Of a stretch of 64,000 nucleotides of DNA, positions 9,766 through 20,243 are shown piece by piece (position 1 is the first letter of the stretch; each line of letters starts with the position of its first letter). This DNA is from CAZLPW01 sp964561495 (GTDB lineage: Bacteria > Fidelibacterota > Marinisomatia > Marinisomatales > UBA1611): the NCBI GenBank assembly GCA_964561495.1, contig CAZLPW010000001.1, forward strand, positions 124,001 to 188,000, read 5' to 3'. Below the pieces are notes generated by a model. It searched no databases. It saw only the letters and a list, made by a program, of their open reading frames with translations, and had not been told where the DNA came from. A program made the position numbers and the translations under genes.

Positions 9766-10694
9766 TGTTAAATCTTTTGAAAGGAATATCACTAATTATA
9801 GTTGTCTTTTTGTTATTTTTGTTCGGTGGTGCATTTTTTATTGTAAATGAATCTGAGCAAGTTGTAATAACCCAGTTTGGTGAACCAGTCGGTGAACCAA
9901 TAACTCAACCTGGATTAAATTTTAAAATACCTCTAATCCAGAAAGCAAATTATTTTGATAGGAGATTTCTCGCTTGGGATGGTGAACCGAAGCAGGTTTC
10001 TACTCGAGATAAACGTTTTATTAATATTAATACATATGCTCGTTGGCGTATATCTGATCCACTTAAATATGCACAAAGACTTTTTGATGAAACGAAAGCA
10101 CAAAATAGGTTGGGAGCAATTTTGGAAGGTGCAACACAAAATGAGATTGCTAATCATGATCTCATTGAACTTGTTAGAAGTACAAATAGGGATTATATAT
10201 CGTCTGCGAATGATAAAGATCAGAATAATAAAGCAGTTATACAAAGAGGGAGGGATGCATTAAGAGCAGCTATCTTAGATTTAGCTAAAGAAAGAACCAG
10301 TGATCTTGGGATTGAAGTTTTAGACTTTCAATTTAAAAGAATAAACTATGTTCCAGAGGTTCGTAATAAGGTTTATGAAAGAATGATATCTGAGCGTAAA
10401 AGAATAGCTGAGGAATTTAGATCACAGGGTGCTGGAGAATCTGCGAGAATAAGTGGACAAAAAGATAGGGATTTAAAAGAAATAACCTCTGATGCCTATA
10501 GAAGATCACAAGAGATTAAGGGGAAAGCTGATGCCGAGGCTGCAAATATATATGCAAAAGCTTACAATAAGGATCCTGACTTTTATAAATTTATGAAAAC
10601 AATGGATATCTTTAAGGATGCGCTTGGTAAAGAGACTACCTTGGTACTAAGTACAGATGGTGAATTTTTACGCTATCTTAATGAGGCTAAATAA
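9765..10694 (+). CDS. hflC: FtsH protease modulator HflC
   Basis: Partner of HflK. 309 residues, with an N-terminal membrane helix (residues 8-26) and an SPFH domain starting at [20 protein letters not shown]. The characteristic [18 protein letters not shown] and [17 protein letters not shown] follow. A long helix ends in [19 protein letters not shown], typical of HflC. It starts at the last base of the hflK stop and is followed after 2 bases by hslV. Its role is to restrain FtsH action on membrane substrates; this is known for the family and not shown here. Confidence 0.94.
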   Translation: MLNLLKGISLIIVVFLLFLFGGAFFIVNESEQVVITQFGEPVGEPITQPGLNFKIPLIQKANYFDRRFLAWDGEPKQVSTRDKRFININTYARWRISDPLKYAQRLFDETKAQNRLGAILEGATQNEIANHDLIELVRSTNRDYISSANDKDQNNKAVIQRGRDALRAAILDLAKERTSDLGIEVLDFQFKRINYVPEVRNKVYERMISERKRIAEEFRSQGAGESARISGQKDRDLKEITSDAYRRSQEIKGKADAEAANIYAKAYNKDPDFYKFMKTMDIFKDALGKETTLVLSTDGEFLRYLNEAK

Positions 10695-10696
10695 TA

Positions 10697-11245
10697 GTGG
10701 CTAAAAAAAAAATACGCTCGACTACAATAATCGGCGTTCGTAAAAATGGTGCGATTGCTTTGGCTGGAGATGGACAGGTTACACTCGGTGATATTTCATT
10801 TAAGCAAAAAGCAATTAAAGTCCGTGAATTTTCAACAGAAAATAATTCCGTTCTAGGTGGATTTGCTGGTGCTGCAGCTGACGCTCTTACATTATTTGAA
10901 AAATTTGAACAAAAATTAGATCAGTATGAAGGAGAATTAAAAAGAGCTGTTGTAGAATTAGCAAAAGAATGGCGTACAGATAAAATGTTAAGACAACTTG
11001 AAGCAATGCTAATTGTTATGGATTTATCTAGTAGTTTTATTATATCAGGTGATGGGAATGTTCTGGAACCTGATGATCAGATAATTTCAATTGGATCTGG
11101 TGGAGGCTATGCTCATGCTGCAGCAAAAGCTTTTTTACAATCTGGGAATCTATCAGCTAAACAGATTGCTAAAAAATCTTTAGAGATTGCCGCAGAACTT
11201 TGTATCTATACCAATAATCAGATTACTGTAATAGAGGAGAAATGA
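10697..11245 (+). CDS. hslV: ATP-dependent protease peptidase subunit HslV
   Basis: Threonine peptidase core of HslUV. It starts with GTG two bases after the hflC stop. The 8-residue leader MAKKKIRS precedes the TTI motif, so Thr9 is the expected catalytic residue exposed after processing, as in the B. subtilis ClpQ-type extended forms. [30 protein letters not shown] and [15 protein letters not shown] are all conserved. 182 residues. It overlaps hslU by 4 bases (ATGA), preceded by a gaggag ribosome site. Confidence 0.95.
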   Translation: MAKKKIRSTTIIGVRKNGAIALAGDGQVTLGDISFKQKAIKVREFSTENNSVLGGFAGAAADALTLFEKFEQKLDQYEGELKRAVVELAKEWRTDKMLRQLEAMLIVMDLSSSFIISGDGNVLEPDDQIISIGSGGGYAHAAAKAFLQSGNLSAKQIAKKSLEIAAELCIYTNNQITVIEEK

Positions 11246-12582
11246 AAGAGCTTACCCCTAAACAAATTGTTAAAGAACTAGATCGTTATATTGTAGGCCA
11301 AAAAAATGCAAAAAAGGCAGTTGCGATAGCCCTAAGAAATCGTTGGAGAAGACGTCAGGTAAAAGGAATGATGCGTGATGAAATAATGCCAAACAATATA
11401 ATTATGATTGGTTCAACTGGTGTAGGGAAAACAGAGATAGCTCGCAGACTAGCAAAATTGGCTAATGCCCCATTTATTAAAGTAGAAGCAAGCAAGTTTA
11501 CAGAAGTAGGATATGTTGGTAGAGATGTGGAATCAATTATTAGAGATCTAATGGATACTGCCGTTGGGATGGTCCAAAAAGAAAAAGAAACTGAGGTGAT
11601 GGGTTTAGCAGAAAATTTAGCGAATGAAAGAGTTCTTGATGCGTTATTACCGAGCGAGAAAAAAGGCGATAATAATATTTCAAAAGAAATTCAAGATCGA
11701 CATGAAAGAACTAGATTTCGCTTAAGAGAAAAACTAAATAAAGGTGATTTTGAAGATAAATTGATAGAAATTGAGGTTTCTGAACCATCACCAGTTGGAA
11801 TGCAAATATTAGGACCGCTGGGAATGGAAGATATTGGAATTAATATTAAAGAGATGATGTCCAATGTTATGCCAAAAAACAAACAATCAAAAAAATTGCC
11901 AGTTTCTGAAGCAAGAGAAGTTTTAATTGAAAACGAATCTCAAAAATTAATTGATCATGATGAAGTTGTCAGGATAGCTAAAAGTAAGGTTGAAAATAAT
12001 GGGATCGTTTTTTTAGATGAGATTGATAAAGTAGTAGGTGGGGATCGAAGCCTTGGTCCTGATGTAAGTCGTGAAGGTGTACAGAGAGATCTATTGCCTG
12101 TCGTTGAAGGAAGTAATGTAAGCACTAAATTTGGAGTTGTCTCAACTGATCATATTTTATTTATTGCTGCGGGAGCGTTTCATATATCAGCACCATCTGA
12201 TATGATACCTGAATTACAAGGGAGATTCCCTATTCGCGTTGAGTTAGATAGATTGAATACAGATGATTTTATAAAAATTCTCACCCATCCTAAATCTGCT
12301 TTGATAAAACAATATATTGCCCTTATGGAATCCGAGGGAGTTACGCTAAAGTTTAATGACGCTGCTATTAAATCTATTTCTAAAATAGCCTCAGAAGTAA
12401 ATCGTAAAATGGAAAACATAGGCGCCCGTAGATTACATACGATTATGACGACTTTACTGGAGAGGCCTCTTTTTGAGCACCCAAATCCTAAAGAGAAGGT
12501 TATTAATATAACTTCAAAAACTGTCAAAGATTCTTTAAAAGGTATAATAGAAGATCAAGATCTAAGTCGATATATATTATAG
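11242..12582 (+). CDS. hslU: ATP-dependent protease ATPase subunit HslU
   Basis: AAA+ unfoldase hexamer that feeds substrates to HslV. 446 residues. The start is [20 protein letters not shown], Walker A is [13 protein letters not shown] (about residue 58), and [14 protein letters not shown] is the pore region. The intermediate I-domain runs from about 110 to 240, Walker B is [11 protein letters not shown], and sensor residues lie in [11 protein letters not shown]. The C-terminus ends LSRYIL, the tail that docks into HslV. It is translationally coupled to hslV. Confidence 0.97.
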   Translation: MKELTPKQIVKELDRYIVGQKNAKKAVAIALRNRWRRRQVKGMMRDEIMPNNIIMIGSTGVGKTEIARRLAKLANAPFIKVEASKFTEVGYVGRDVESIIRDLMDTAVGMVQKEKETEVMGLAENLANERVLDALLPSEKKGDNNISKEIQDRHERTRFRLREKLNKGDFEDKLIEIEVSEPSPVGMQILGPLGMEDIGINIKEMMSNVMPKNKQSKKLPVSEAREVLIENESQKLIDHDEVVRIAKSKVENNGIVFLDEIDKVVGGDRSLGPDVSREGVQRDLLPVVEGSNVSTKFGVVSTDHILFIAAGAFHISAPSDMIPELQGRFPIRVELDRLNTDDFIKILTHPKSALIKQYIALMESEGVTLKFNDAAIKSISKIASEVNRKMENIGARRLHTIMTTLLERPLFEHPNPKEKVINITSKTVKDSLKGIIEDQDLSRYIL

Positions 12583-12592
12583 GAGGTCAGAA

Positions 12593-13510
12593 ATGGCAAA
12601 ACATTTTTTACACTTATCAGACTTTTCAGATAAAGAGATTTGGGATTTATTAAATCTCGCGAGTGATTTAAAATCAAAATTTCATAATAATAAAAGCTAT
12701 AGTCCTTTTAAAAATCAATCTCTTGCAATGATATTTGCAAAACCTTCTGCAAGAACACGTGTGTCTTTTGAAACAGGGTTCCAGTGGATGGGAGGGAGTG
12801 CATTATTTTTAGGTCCAAACGATATAGGAATAGGAAAACGCGAAGCAATCAAAGATATTTCTAGATTATTTAGTCGTTACAATGATATAATAATGGCTCG
12901 TCTATTTGACCATGACCATATATTAGAATTAGCTGAGTTTTCTGATATTCCTGTAATAAATGGCTTAACTGATTATAATCATCCTTGTCAAATTTTAACG
13001 GATATATTTACTATATGGGAGCATTTAAAAAGTATTGAGGGACTGAAAATTACTTATATGGGAGACGGGAATAATATTGTCAATTCGTGGCTTCAGCTGG
13101 CATCGATAGTCCCATTAAATTTTGTATGCTGTTGCCCAAAGGGATATGAACCAGACCCTAAAACAATCAAAATGGTTAAGGATGCAGGTTTATCTACTTT
13201 TGAGCTATCTCAGGATCCGTTTTTTTCTGTTAATAATTCAGATATTATTTATACTGATGTCTGGGCTTCAATGGGCCAAAAAGAAGAGGCAGAGGAAAGG
13301 GTAAAATTATTTAAAAATTATCAGGTGAATAGCAAACTAGTAAAGGCTACTGGTAAAAAAACGTTATTCATGCATTGCTTACCAGCAGAGAGAGGACGGG
13401 AGGTCACAGATGAGGTAATTGAATCCGATTATTCTATAGTTTTTGACCAAGCTGAAAATCGTATGCACATACAAAATGCAATTATGGTATACTTGAAAAA
13501 CAAGTTTTGA
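12593..13510 (+). CDS. argF: ornithine carbamoyltransferase
   Basis: Makes citrulline from ornithine and carbamoyl phosphate. 305 residues. The carbamoyl-phosphate loop reads KPSARTRVSFE (Ala replaces the usual Thr of STRTR), then HPCQILTDIFTIWE and GDGNNIVNSW. The catalytic cysteine motif HCLPAERG lies near residue 262. The strong ribosome-binding sequence aggaggt is 6 bases before the start, so it can be translated independently of hslU 10 bases upstream. It is the last gene of the long + strand block and the only arginine gene here. Confidence 0.93.
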   Translation: MAKHFLHLSDFSDKEIWDLLNLASDLKSKFHNNKSYSPFKNQSLAMIFAKPSARTRVSFETGFQWMGGSALFLGPNDIGIGKREAIKDISRLFSRYNDIIMARLFDHDHILELAEFSDIPVINGLTDYNHPCQILTDIFTIWEHLKSIEGLKITYMGDGNNIVNSWLQLASIVPLNFVCCCPKGYEPDPKTIKMVKDAGLSTFELSQDPFFSVNNSDIIYTDVWASMGQKEEAEERVKLFKNYQVNSKLVKATGKKTLFMHCLPAERGREVTDEVIESDYSIVFDQAENRMHIQNAIMVYLKNKF

Positions 13511-13567
13511 TTTTCAAATTTTTTGTGTTCATATTCATTTTAATGAATAGTAAAATGGTAAAGAATC

Positions 13568-13618
13568 AAAAAATGTTTTTTTAAAATCAAAAGATTAAAA
13601 TATATCAAACATTTTTTT
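13568..13618 (+). terminator. A/T-rich inverted repeat after argF, possible terminator
   Basis: An 11-base A/T arm (aaaaaatgttt, 13568-13578) is repeated inverted as aaacatttttt (13607-13617) and runs into further T residues. It sits 60-110 bases after the argF stop in the 146-base gap before the next gene. The stem is almost entirely A-T, so it is weak on thermodynamic grounds; its place at the end of an 11-kb block is the main support. Confidence 0.3.
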
Positions 13619-13656
13619 GAATTGAATGCTATAGATTATCAATTGTACATTGGTAC

Positions 13657-16344
13657 ATGTTAATAAAATCATTAGGATTAATCCTTTTTTTCATAAATTT
13701 TCATAGCACTATTTTTTCCCAGTTCGAATATAAAGAATTACTTTTTATTCCCTGGGGCAATAAATCTGGTCAGATTAAACTCAGGGAAGATAATAGTGGA
13801 CGGATAGGCCCAACTTCATTTAGCGTTAACGATGAAATTATTTTTGTTTTAGACTTTAATAACAAACAATTAAAGCAATATTTAAAAGGACAACATAAAT
13901 CAAATATTCCGATAGAAAACCCATTACATGATATTTTTTTTATAAATAAATATGGTGAACCAGTATTTAATACATTTCAAAATTTTTTAGTCAATAAAGA
14001 TGTATCGATTAAAATAAAAGACAATAACACTATTTCAATAAAAGGTTCTGAGATTGACATCGTTTTTAAAGATAGTTTATCAATAGGCTTCGGACAATAT
14101 TTAGGTAAGACAGTAAATAATCATCACTATGTTTATATTGAAAATATTATCCAGCATATACCTCTCCTTATAGAAAGAAAAATTTTAGTTGTTGATCAAG
14201 TTGGGAAAGTGAAAATAATTTTTCAATATCCGAATAATAATTATACATATATTCCTCAAGAGTTTTTCGTTAATGATGGAAATTTGTTTTTTTTGACTTC
14301 AAGAAATAATGGTGTTACCGTAAGTGGTTGGATTTATAATGATCAAACTATAGATAGTTTGGTTATATATAGTCTACCAGAGGAAATGTTAAGAGGGAAT
14401 CATTATAATTTTGATATACAAAACTTTACAGATCCAGATAATGTAATTGAAACTGATTCTGAGAATGAATCTTTTATTTATCCTCCAGTATCGCCAGGTG
14501 AGGCACTTGAAACGGCTGATGCATATGTAAGTTTTAATTGGACTGCTGAAAATTTCAATATTACTGATGGAGTAGAAACAGACCCTGAGGGTGTTATGAT
14601 TCAGACACCTGAATGGATTCAAGTAGGTGATAATTATCATGTTCCATACAAATGGGGAGGCTTTAACACGTTAGATGAATTTTATTCTGGACTTTTGGAA
14701 AATAAATTTGCTGGTGATAGAATTACAGATTGTTCTCAAAATTATTGTGTCAGCGATTATTGTATTGGCGTTGATTGCTCAGGATTTGTTTCGAGATGTT
14801 GGAATCTTTCGACTCATTATTCCACTGCGATGATGGATGATGATATAACTATTGCATACGAAACATGGGATGATTTAAATCCAGGAGATGCAATTCATAA
14901 AGTCGGTCATGTCCGGATGGTAGTCTTTAAAAACAATGATGGTTCTATTTTAACAGTGGAAGCATCAGGCTATGATTGGAAAGTAAGTTATAGAAGCTAT
15001 AATCTAAGTCAGCTTACTGCTTATAGCCCGAGGTATTATCAGGGTATGGAGGGGACAGCGGGTAGTATCCCGATTCCAAAGCTTTCCTCTGTTATCAAAG
15101 AAGATGAAATAATACTAAATTGGAGATTAAATGATTATGACGGAATATCTGGGTTTAATATTTATGGGTATTCTCCTAACGAAAGCTGGACCTTGTTAAA
15201 CTCTTTAGATACTATAATAACATCTCTGAGTTTAATTAATCAAACCAACCCCATATATTTTAATTTAACAAGTATCTCTTCTACCGATGGAGTGGTGGAG
15301 GGGTTTAATTCAGACAGTTATGGGGCTTATGAAGGTTCTCAATTAAAAGATATTTTAATTGTAGATGGATTTGACCGGACAAGTGGGAGCTATCCATTTC
15401 CCTATCATTCATTTGGAATGAGAATGGGACAAGCTTTATCTCCTTGGGGGTATTCTTTTGATACGGTTGATAATGATGAACTTCTATCTGGAAATGTTTT
15501 ATTAGAGGATTATGAAACAATATTTTGGTTGTTGGGAGATGAAAGTACTGCTGATGAGACATTTAGCTCATTTGAACAAAGTTTGGTAAAAGACTATCTT
15601 ACTCAAGGTGGTAAAATTTTTATAAGCGGCTCTGAGATAGCTTGGGACCTTGATCATATGGGAAATGAATTAGATAAAAGTTTCATTAATGATTATTTGA
15701 AAACAAAATATGATTTAGATGATTCTAATTACTATGAGGTAATTGGAAATGTAGAGAGCGTATTTTCAGGATTAACGTTACACTATGATAATGGAAACTA
15801 TGGTGTTTATGAAGAAAATTACCCAGATGCTTTTTTGTGTATTGGTGGTTCTCTGCCTGCTCTTAACTACGGGAATGGACTTATAGCCGCGACACATTAT
15901 ACTGGCACAATTTCTACAAGCCAGAATGTTTCTCAAATATTTGTTTTAGGATTTCCTTTTGAGACTATATATGATGAGTCTGAGAGAGTTGCACTAGTAG
16001 GTAACGTTTTGTATTATTTTGGTTATGATGTTCAGCTAGAGAAAATGGAAGATCAAATAAATCCAGAAGAATTTAAGCTTTATGCTAATTACCCTAATCC
16101 ATTTAATCCGCTAACAAAAATTAAATATTCTGTACCAGAATATAGCAGAGTAAAGATTGTTATTTTTGATATGTTAGGTAGAAAAATAAAAACTCTTGTA
16201 GATGATAACCATGACTCTGGAAATCATTTGGTAGAGTGGGATGCTACTAATGAACGGGGTATACACGTCAGTTCAGGCCTTTATTTTTACAAAATTCAGT
16301 CAGGTGAATATATTAGTACAAATAAGATGTGCTTTATAAAATAA
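13657..16344 (+). CDS. secreted NlpC/P60-like protein with C-terminal YPNPFNP sorting tail
   Basis: 895 residues. The N-terminal signal peptide covers residues 1-21 (LGLILFFINFHSTIFSQ). Residues about 25-270 are not recognised. Residues about 325-455 resemble an NlpC/P60-type cysteine amidase: the nucleophile is in GVDCSGFVSRCW and a histidine in GHVRMVVF, with a LNPGDAI segment between. A fibronectin-like segment follows, then a domain with ILIVDGFDRTSG and an EQSLVKDYLTQGGKIFISG segment like glutamine amidotransferase-fold secreted proteins. The last 80 residues are a type A sorting domain (YANYPNPFNPLTKIKYSVPE, MLGRKIKTLV, SSGLYFYKIQSG), the tail used by the type IX secretion system in related phyla. 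The exact substrate is unknown. Confidence 0.72.
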   Translation: MLIKSLGLILFFINFHSTIFSQFEYKELLFIPWGNKSGQIKLREDNSGRIGPTSFSVNDEIIFVLDFNNKQLKQYLKGQHKSNIPIENPLHDIFFINKYGEPVFNTFQNFLVNKDVSIKIKDNNTISIKGSEIDIVFKDSLSIGFGQYLGKTVNNHHYVYIENIIQHIPLLIERKILVVDQVGKVKIIFQYPNNNYTYIPQEFFVNDGNLFFLTSRNNGVTVSGWIYNDQTIDSLVIYSLPEEMLRGNHYNFDIQNFTDPDNVIETDSENESFIYPPVSPGEALETADAYVSFNWTAENFNITDGVETDPEGVMIQTPEWIQVGDNYHVPYKWGGFNTLDEFYSGLLENKFAGDRITDCSQNYCVSDYCIGVDCSGFVSRCWNLSTHYSTAMMDDDITIAYETWDDLNPGDAIHKVGHVRMVVFKNNDGSILTVEASGYDWKVSYRSYNLSQLTAYSPRYYQGMEGTAGSIPIPKLSSVIKEDEIILNWRLNDYDGISGFNIYGYSPNESWTLLNSLDTIITSLSLINQTNPIYFNLTSISSTDGVVEGFNSDSYGAYEGSQLKDILIVDGFDRTSGSYPFPYHSFGMRMGQALSPWGYSFDTVDNDELLSGNVLLEDYETIFWLLGDESTADETFSSFEQSLVKDYLTQGGKIFISGSEIAWDLDHMGNELDKSFINDYLKTKYDLDDSNYYEVIGNVESVFSGLTLHYDNGNYGVYEENYPDAFLCIGGSLPALNYGNGLIAATHYTGTISTSQNVSQIFVLGFPFETIYDESERVALVGNVLYYFGYDVQLEKMEDQINPEEFKLYANYPNPFNPLTKIKYSVPEYSRVKIVIFDMLGRKIKTLVDDNHDSGNHLVEWDATNERGIHVSSGLYFYKIQSGEYISTNKMCFIK

Positions 16345-16353
16345 TTCTAACAA

Positions 16354-17385
16354 TTATCGGGGCCAATTTTTTATAATATTTTTTGCTAGTTTTCCTGCAT
16401 CGGTTAAATCGCTATCAAGCCAATTCCCAGTTGTACTTGCTCCTGGAACCAGGATAGACCATTCTTCTTCTTTATCATTTACTGCCCAATTGAGATGACT
16501 TATTTTATTTGCAAAACACCAGTTCATCCATTTGCTTGCTTCGGTATCTATTTGACTATATCCAATTGAACCCCATTCAGTAACAAAAAGAGCGATCCCG
16601 TCATTTAAAGCTTCAGTTGCTCTGTCTCTTAACCATTGGTGATGATATACTGTGTAAAAATGAAGAGTATATGCAATATTAGAGAATCCCTCTATCGGGT
16701 CAGCTGCTGCTAGATCAACCCTTTGGGACCACTCAGGTGTTCCTACAACAATAATATTATCAGGGTCAATAGCACGAATTGTTGAAATAACTTCTATCGC
16801 ATAGGGTTTAATTTTTTGACTCCAAGATATATCTAAAGGTTCATTATATATTTCGTAGATAACATTATCATATTCACCATATAAAGTAGCCATTTCATGG
16901 AAAAAATGAACTGATTCATTTGTATAATCTTCTGCATGGTGAGAGTGCCAGTCAATAATTACATATAATCCTTCCTGTATTGCCGTTTCTACTATAGTTT
17001 TGATTCTATTCTTATTTGATGTTTTATCATCAAGATATCCACCAGGATCTTCAACTCCCATTGATGCTCTAACAATTGTTGTATTCCAATCTAATTCTAG
17101 CCATGACACAACCTCTGGAGTGTAATATTTTTCTCCCCCCCAATTATTATTACTCCAAAAGAAACTGTTACCAGCAAAACATATGGGATTATTATTTTTA
17201 TCAAGAATTTTATTACCTTCTATATACAACTTTCCATGTTTCTGGATTATTGTGCTATCAATTGATTGGACCGTTGAATTTTCTTTTTGATTGATTTCTT
17301 GTTGGCAAGAAAATGAAATCAAGAATAAGAAAGTATATACTAACAGGGGAAAATAATTAAATAATTTTTTGAATAAGAATATCAA
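16354..17385 (-). CDS. glycoside hydrolase family 5 (cellulase-like) lipoprotein
   Basis: 343 residues with a lipoprotein signal (TFLFLISFSCQQ; lipid attachment expected at the Cys near residue 27). The body is a GH5 TIM barrel: GNSFFWSNNNWGGEKYY near the start, VIIDWHSHHAED, the acid/base glutamate in VIYEIYNEPL, HFYTVYHHQWLRDRA, and the nucleophile glutamate in LFVTEWGSIGY. The closest subtype by eye is GH5_2 endoglucanases. It probably acts in the periplasm or at the surface on beta-glucans. It converges on the sorted NlpC/P60-like gene with 9 bases between stops, and its start lies 9 bases after the receptor gene's stop, so it may be co-transcribed with that receptor. Confidence 0.85.
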   Translation of the reverse strand: MIFLFKKLFNYFPLLVYTFLFLISFSCQQEINQKENSTVQSIDSTIIQKHGKLYIEGNKILDKNNNPICFAGNSFFWSNNNWGGEKYYTPEVVSWLELDWNTTIVRASMGVEDPGGYLDDKTSNKNRIKTIVETAIQEGLYVIIDWHSHHAEDYTNESVHFFHEMATLYGEYDNVIYEIYNEPLDISWSQKIKPYAIEVISTIRAIDPDNIIVVGTPEWSQRVDLAAADPIEGFSNIAYTLHFYTVYHHQWLRDRATEALNDGIALFVTEWGSIGYSQIDTEASKWMNWCFANKISHLNWAVNDKEEEWSILVPGASTTGNWLDSDLTDAGKLAKNIIKNWPR

Positions 17386-17394
17386 GAGAGAATT

Positions 17395-19863
17395 CTAATA
17401 ATCCATATCCATCCCGCCTCCACGATTACCACCTCTTCCAAAGTTTCTTCGCCCCCACTTCTTTTTTTGTTCTTTCCCAAAATTATATCTTAGGTTGAGC
17501 GATGTGGTACGTCTCCCTCGTTTGCGTTCTGCGTACATTTCTTGAGTGAAAAACTCATAATCTTCTTTAGTATCAATAATAAATCTTCGATTATTAAGAA
17601 GGTCATTTATTTTTATTGTTACTGATAACCTATTATTCAAAAAAGATTTCTCAATACCAAGGTCAGCGCCATAGTTTGCAGGAATTTTTCCAGAGGTGAT
17701 TTTCATTGTTGCTCTACCACCTACAGATAATTCTAGTTTTGCTAAAGAAGGAATATTTAATGTTAACTGGCCTCGGTTAAACATTCCCTGAGAAAGACCA
17801 CTCAAATCGTCTTCATACTGCCCCCCAGAGGTTTGATTTCTCCACCACCAGGTTGTAAGCATTAGGCTGATTAGTGGCATAGGTCTATAGTTTACAATGA
17901 CGCTGCCACCAAGGCTTTTAGCGCTTTCAGCATTTCCAGCTGTAAGCAATTCATATGAAGTGCCATTATAGATAATTTCATCACGATCCCACCACGCGAT
18001 AGGATCTGTGGTGTGTTTATATGATATTCCTGTATTAAAATTAAATTTTCTAGAATTACTAGAAAAATTGAGTTCCATCACGTCACTATATTCAGGTTTT
18101 ACAAAAGGATTACCATTTCTTATTCTTGTTGTGTCCAACATATCGTTTGGGAAGGGATTTATTGATCCTGTGCCAGGTCTATTAACTCGTTTTGAATAAC
18201 CAAACTGGATTTGGGATTTCTCAGTGAGTTTGTAGTTTGCGAAAAGGCTTGGATAAAAATGACTATAAGGATTATCAAACTTACCTTCTTTTACCGCCAT
18301 GTTTACAACATGGTGCGTAACACTAGCAGCCTTAGTTGTGTCACCCGTTATTTTAGCTAATGTTTCAACCTGCTCAAATCGAAGGCCTCCTTTTACACCA
18401 AATCGGTCGCTCAAATCATATCCCATTGTAGCATATACTGCATATATATTTTCGTTGTAAAGATAATCATATGTATCATCTAAAAAGAATAAGTCATCAC
18501 CTAATTTTTTTAAAGTAGTCTTTAACCCCGTTTCAAGAGCAAAATTTTTGCCAAGTTTATCTTCATAATCGAGAGATGCAATCGTACTTTGAAAGTTATT
18601 GCGATTTCTTACACTACTGTTATTTCCAGTTGAATTTTGACTTAAATCATCTTCAGTCTCATCTTCATTACCATAGCTATAACTTAAATTCCCATTTAGT
18701 TTTTTATATTTAGAGTCAAATTTATTTTCGTATGAAAGAGAATGATCCCAGTCGCTTTCTTCTTCGATTTCTTTAATATCTAGTATACTAGTTATAGGTC
18801 TAGAGGTCTCAATTATTTCTTGACCATCTTGATCTTTTATGTTAAAAGTGGATGTGTAACTAATGGTGCTCGAAGAACTTGGATATATATCACCACCAAA
18901 GCGAAAAGAAACATTATCTGAGTTTCTTAATCGTTTTGTTTTTTGGTATAGATATCTAATGCTATCACTTGGTTCAAAATATAAAAAATCAAATTCTCTT
19001 AGCCCTGTTCCGTATCTTTCCCCCATTCTATAACTAGCATTCCCAAAAACATTCCACTTATCAGTACGATAGTTTAAATTTCCGCTTAGATTATTTTTAT
19101 TGTATTCTCCTGCACTAAGTGTAGTGTTTCCATTAAAACCATCAAAAGTTCCACGTTTAAGAACAAGGTTAATAATCCCACCAACTCCATCTGGATCGTA
19201 TTTTGCTGATGGGTTAGTAATAACTTCGACTTTTTCAATCATGGATGCCTGTAGGTTGTCTACCATTGAACGGCGGTCAAAGCCCACTTTTTTCCCATCT
19301 ATTAAGACTGTTACATTAGCATCTCCTCTAAGTGTAATATTCCCATCAATATCTACTGCTACCGTAGGGACTTGATTTAGAACATCTTCTCCTGACCCGC
19401 CTGAAGATGCAAGATTCTTTCCTACCGTAAAAATTTGTTTATCAATGGTTTGAATAAATTGGCTCTCACCCAAAACCTCAACCTGAGATAGATTAATTGA
19501 TGAAACAGATAATGTAAGATCTCCCAAGTTTTGTTCGATTCCTCCTGATTGACCTGGAAAAATATTAATGGGAGTGATTTGCTTGGTTTTATATCCTATA
19601 AATTCTACTACTGCTTTGTATCTGCCAAGCGGAATCTCTTTAATAAGAAAGTCTCCTTGTTTATTGGATAAGGCCCCACTAACAATTTCATTTGATCTTA
19701 AGTTTATTAAAGTTACTGAGGCATATTCAATTTTTTCTCCAGAAGTTGAGTCTGATATAGATCCCTTAAGTATGCCAATCGCTGGCATCTTTTTATCAGA
19801 GCCTTGCCATTGCGCAGAAGAGATTGTTAGTAGAAGAAATAAAAAATATATTCGATAATTCAA
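17395..19863 (-). CDS. outer-membrane TonB-dependent-type receptor / beta-barrel protein
   Basis: 822 residues. The signal peptide ends near ISSAQW. A carboxypeptidase regulatory-like domain occupies about residues 30-115 (GILKGSISDSTSGEKIEYAS, FIGYKTKQITPI). The plug domain follows with SGGSGEDVLNQVPTVAVDID and NVTVLIDGKKVGF, then PDGVGGIINLVLKRG leading into a long beta-barrel. The C-terminus is a glycine/arginine-rich tail (RRNFGRGGNRGGGMDMDY), as in the OMP_b-brl_3 family of Bacteroidota. The substrate is not known. The downstream GH5 gene hints at carbohydrate but does not prove it. Confidence 0.85.
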   Translation of the reverse strand: MNYRIYFLFLLLTISSAQWQGSDKKMPAIGILKGSISDSTSGEKIEYASVTLINLRSNEIVSGALSNKQGDFLIKEIPLGRYKAVVEFIGYKTKQITPINIFPGQSGGIEQNLGDLTLSVSSINLSQVEVLGESQFIQTIDKQIFTVGKNLASSGGSGEDVLNQVPTVAVDIDGNITLRGDANVTVLIDGKKVGFDRRSMVDNLQASMIEKVEVITNPSAKYDPDGVGGIINLVLKRGTFDGFNGNTTLSAGEYNKNNLSGNLNYRTDKWNVFGNASYRMGERYGTGLREFDFLYFEPSDSIRYLYQKTKRLRNSDNVSFRFGGDIYPSSSSTISYTSTFNIKDQDGQEIIETSRPITSILDIKEIEEESDWDHSLSYENKFDSKYKKLNGNLSYSYGNEDETEDDLSQNSTGNNSSVRNRNNFQSTIASLDYEDKLGKNFALETGLKTTLKKLGDDLFFLDDTYDYLYNENIYAVYATMGYDLSDRFGVKGGLRFEQVETLAKITGDTTKAASVTHHVVNMAVKEGKFDNPYSHFYPSLFANYKLTEKSQIQFGYSKRVNRPGTGSINPFPNDMLDTTRIRNGNPFVKPEYSDVMELNFSSNSRKFNFNTGISYKHTTDPIAWWDRDEIIYNGTSYELLTAGNAESAKSLGGSVIVNYRPMPLISLMLTTWWWRNQTSGGQYEDDLSGLSQGMFNRGQLTLNIPSLAKLELSVGGRATMKITSGKIPANYGADLGIEKSFLNNRLSVTIKINDLLNNRRFIIDTKEDYEFFTQEMYAERKRGRRTTSLNLRYNFGKEQKKKWGRRNFGRGGNRGGGMDMDY

Positions 19864-19884
19864 TTGAAAATTTCCTTGATAAAT

Positions 19885-19913
19885 TTGATTGCGAAATTAT
19901 TAATAATTATATA
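19885..19913 (+). promoter_or_regulatory. candidate promoter upstream of yidD
   Basis: TTGATT at 19885-19890 and TATATA at 19908-19913 are separated by 17 bases in the 133-base gap between divergent genes, and read toward yidD. The region is A/T-rich, so chance matches are likely. The 17-base spacing is the only specific support. Confidence 0.28.
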
Positions 19914-19996
19914 TAATTTTAATTTTTAATAAAGCACATATAATCATTTTAATTATATTGGCATAATTTATAGATTTTATTTATGAAATTAAAAAA

Positions 19997-20239
19997 ATGA
20001 AATATATTCTTCGTAAACCAGTAATTTTAATTATACGTCTTTATCAATTATTACTTTCACCATTTTCTGGGCCTAATTGTCGTCATCTTCCGACCTGCTC
20101 CGAATATGCAATTGAAGCGATTCAAAAGTGGGGCTTGATTTCTGGGTTTTGGTTGTCTATAAAAAGAATTAGTCGTTGCAATCCTTGGGGAACAGATGGT
20201 TATGATCCTGTTCCAAATTCTAAAAATAAATCTATCTAA
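19997..20239 (+). CDS. yidD: membrane protein insertion efficiency factor YidD
   Basis: 80-residue YidD/haemolysin-type small protein thought to help YidC-dependent membrane insertion. It has an N-terminal amphipathic segment ([20 protein letters not shown]), the conserved [19 protein letters not shown], and the ending [15 protein letters not shown]. In many genomes yidD sits between rnpA and yidC. Here it stands apart from both, next to an M23 peptidase gene. The stop is 4 bases before the preferred start of that gene. Confidence 0.92.
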   Translation: MKYILRKPVILIIRLYQLLLSPFSGPNCRHLPTCSEYAIEAIQKWGLISGFWLSIKRISRCNPWGTDGYDPVPNSKNKSI

Positions 20240-20243
20240 TTTA

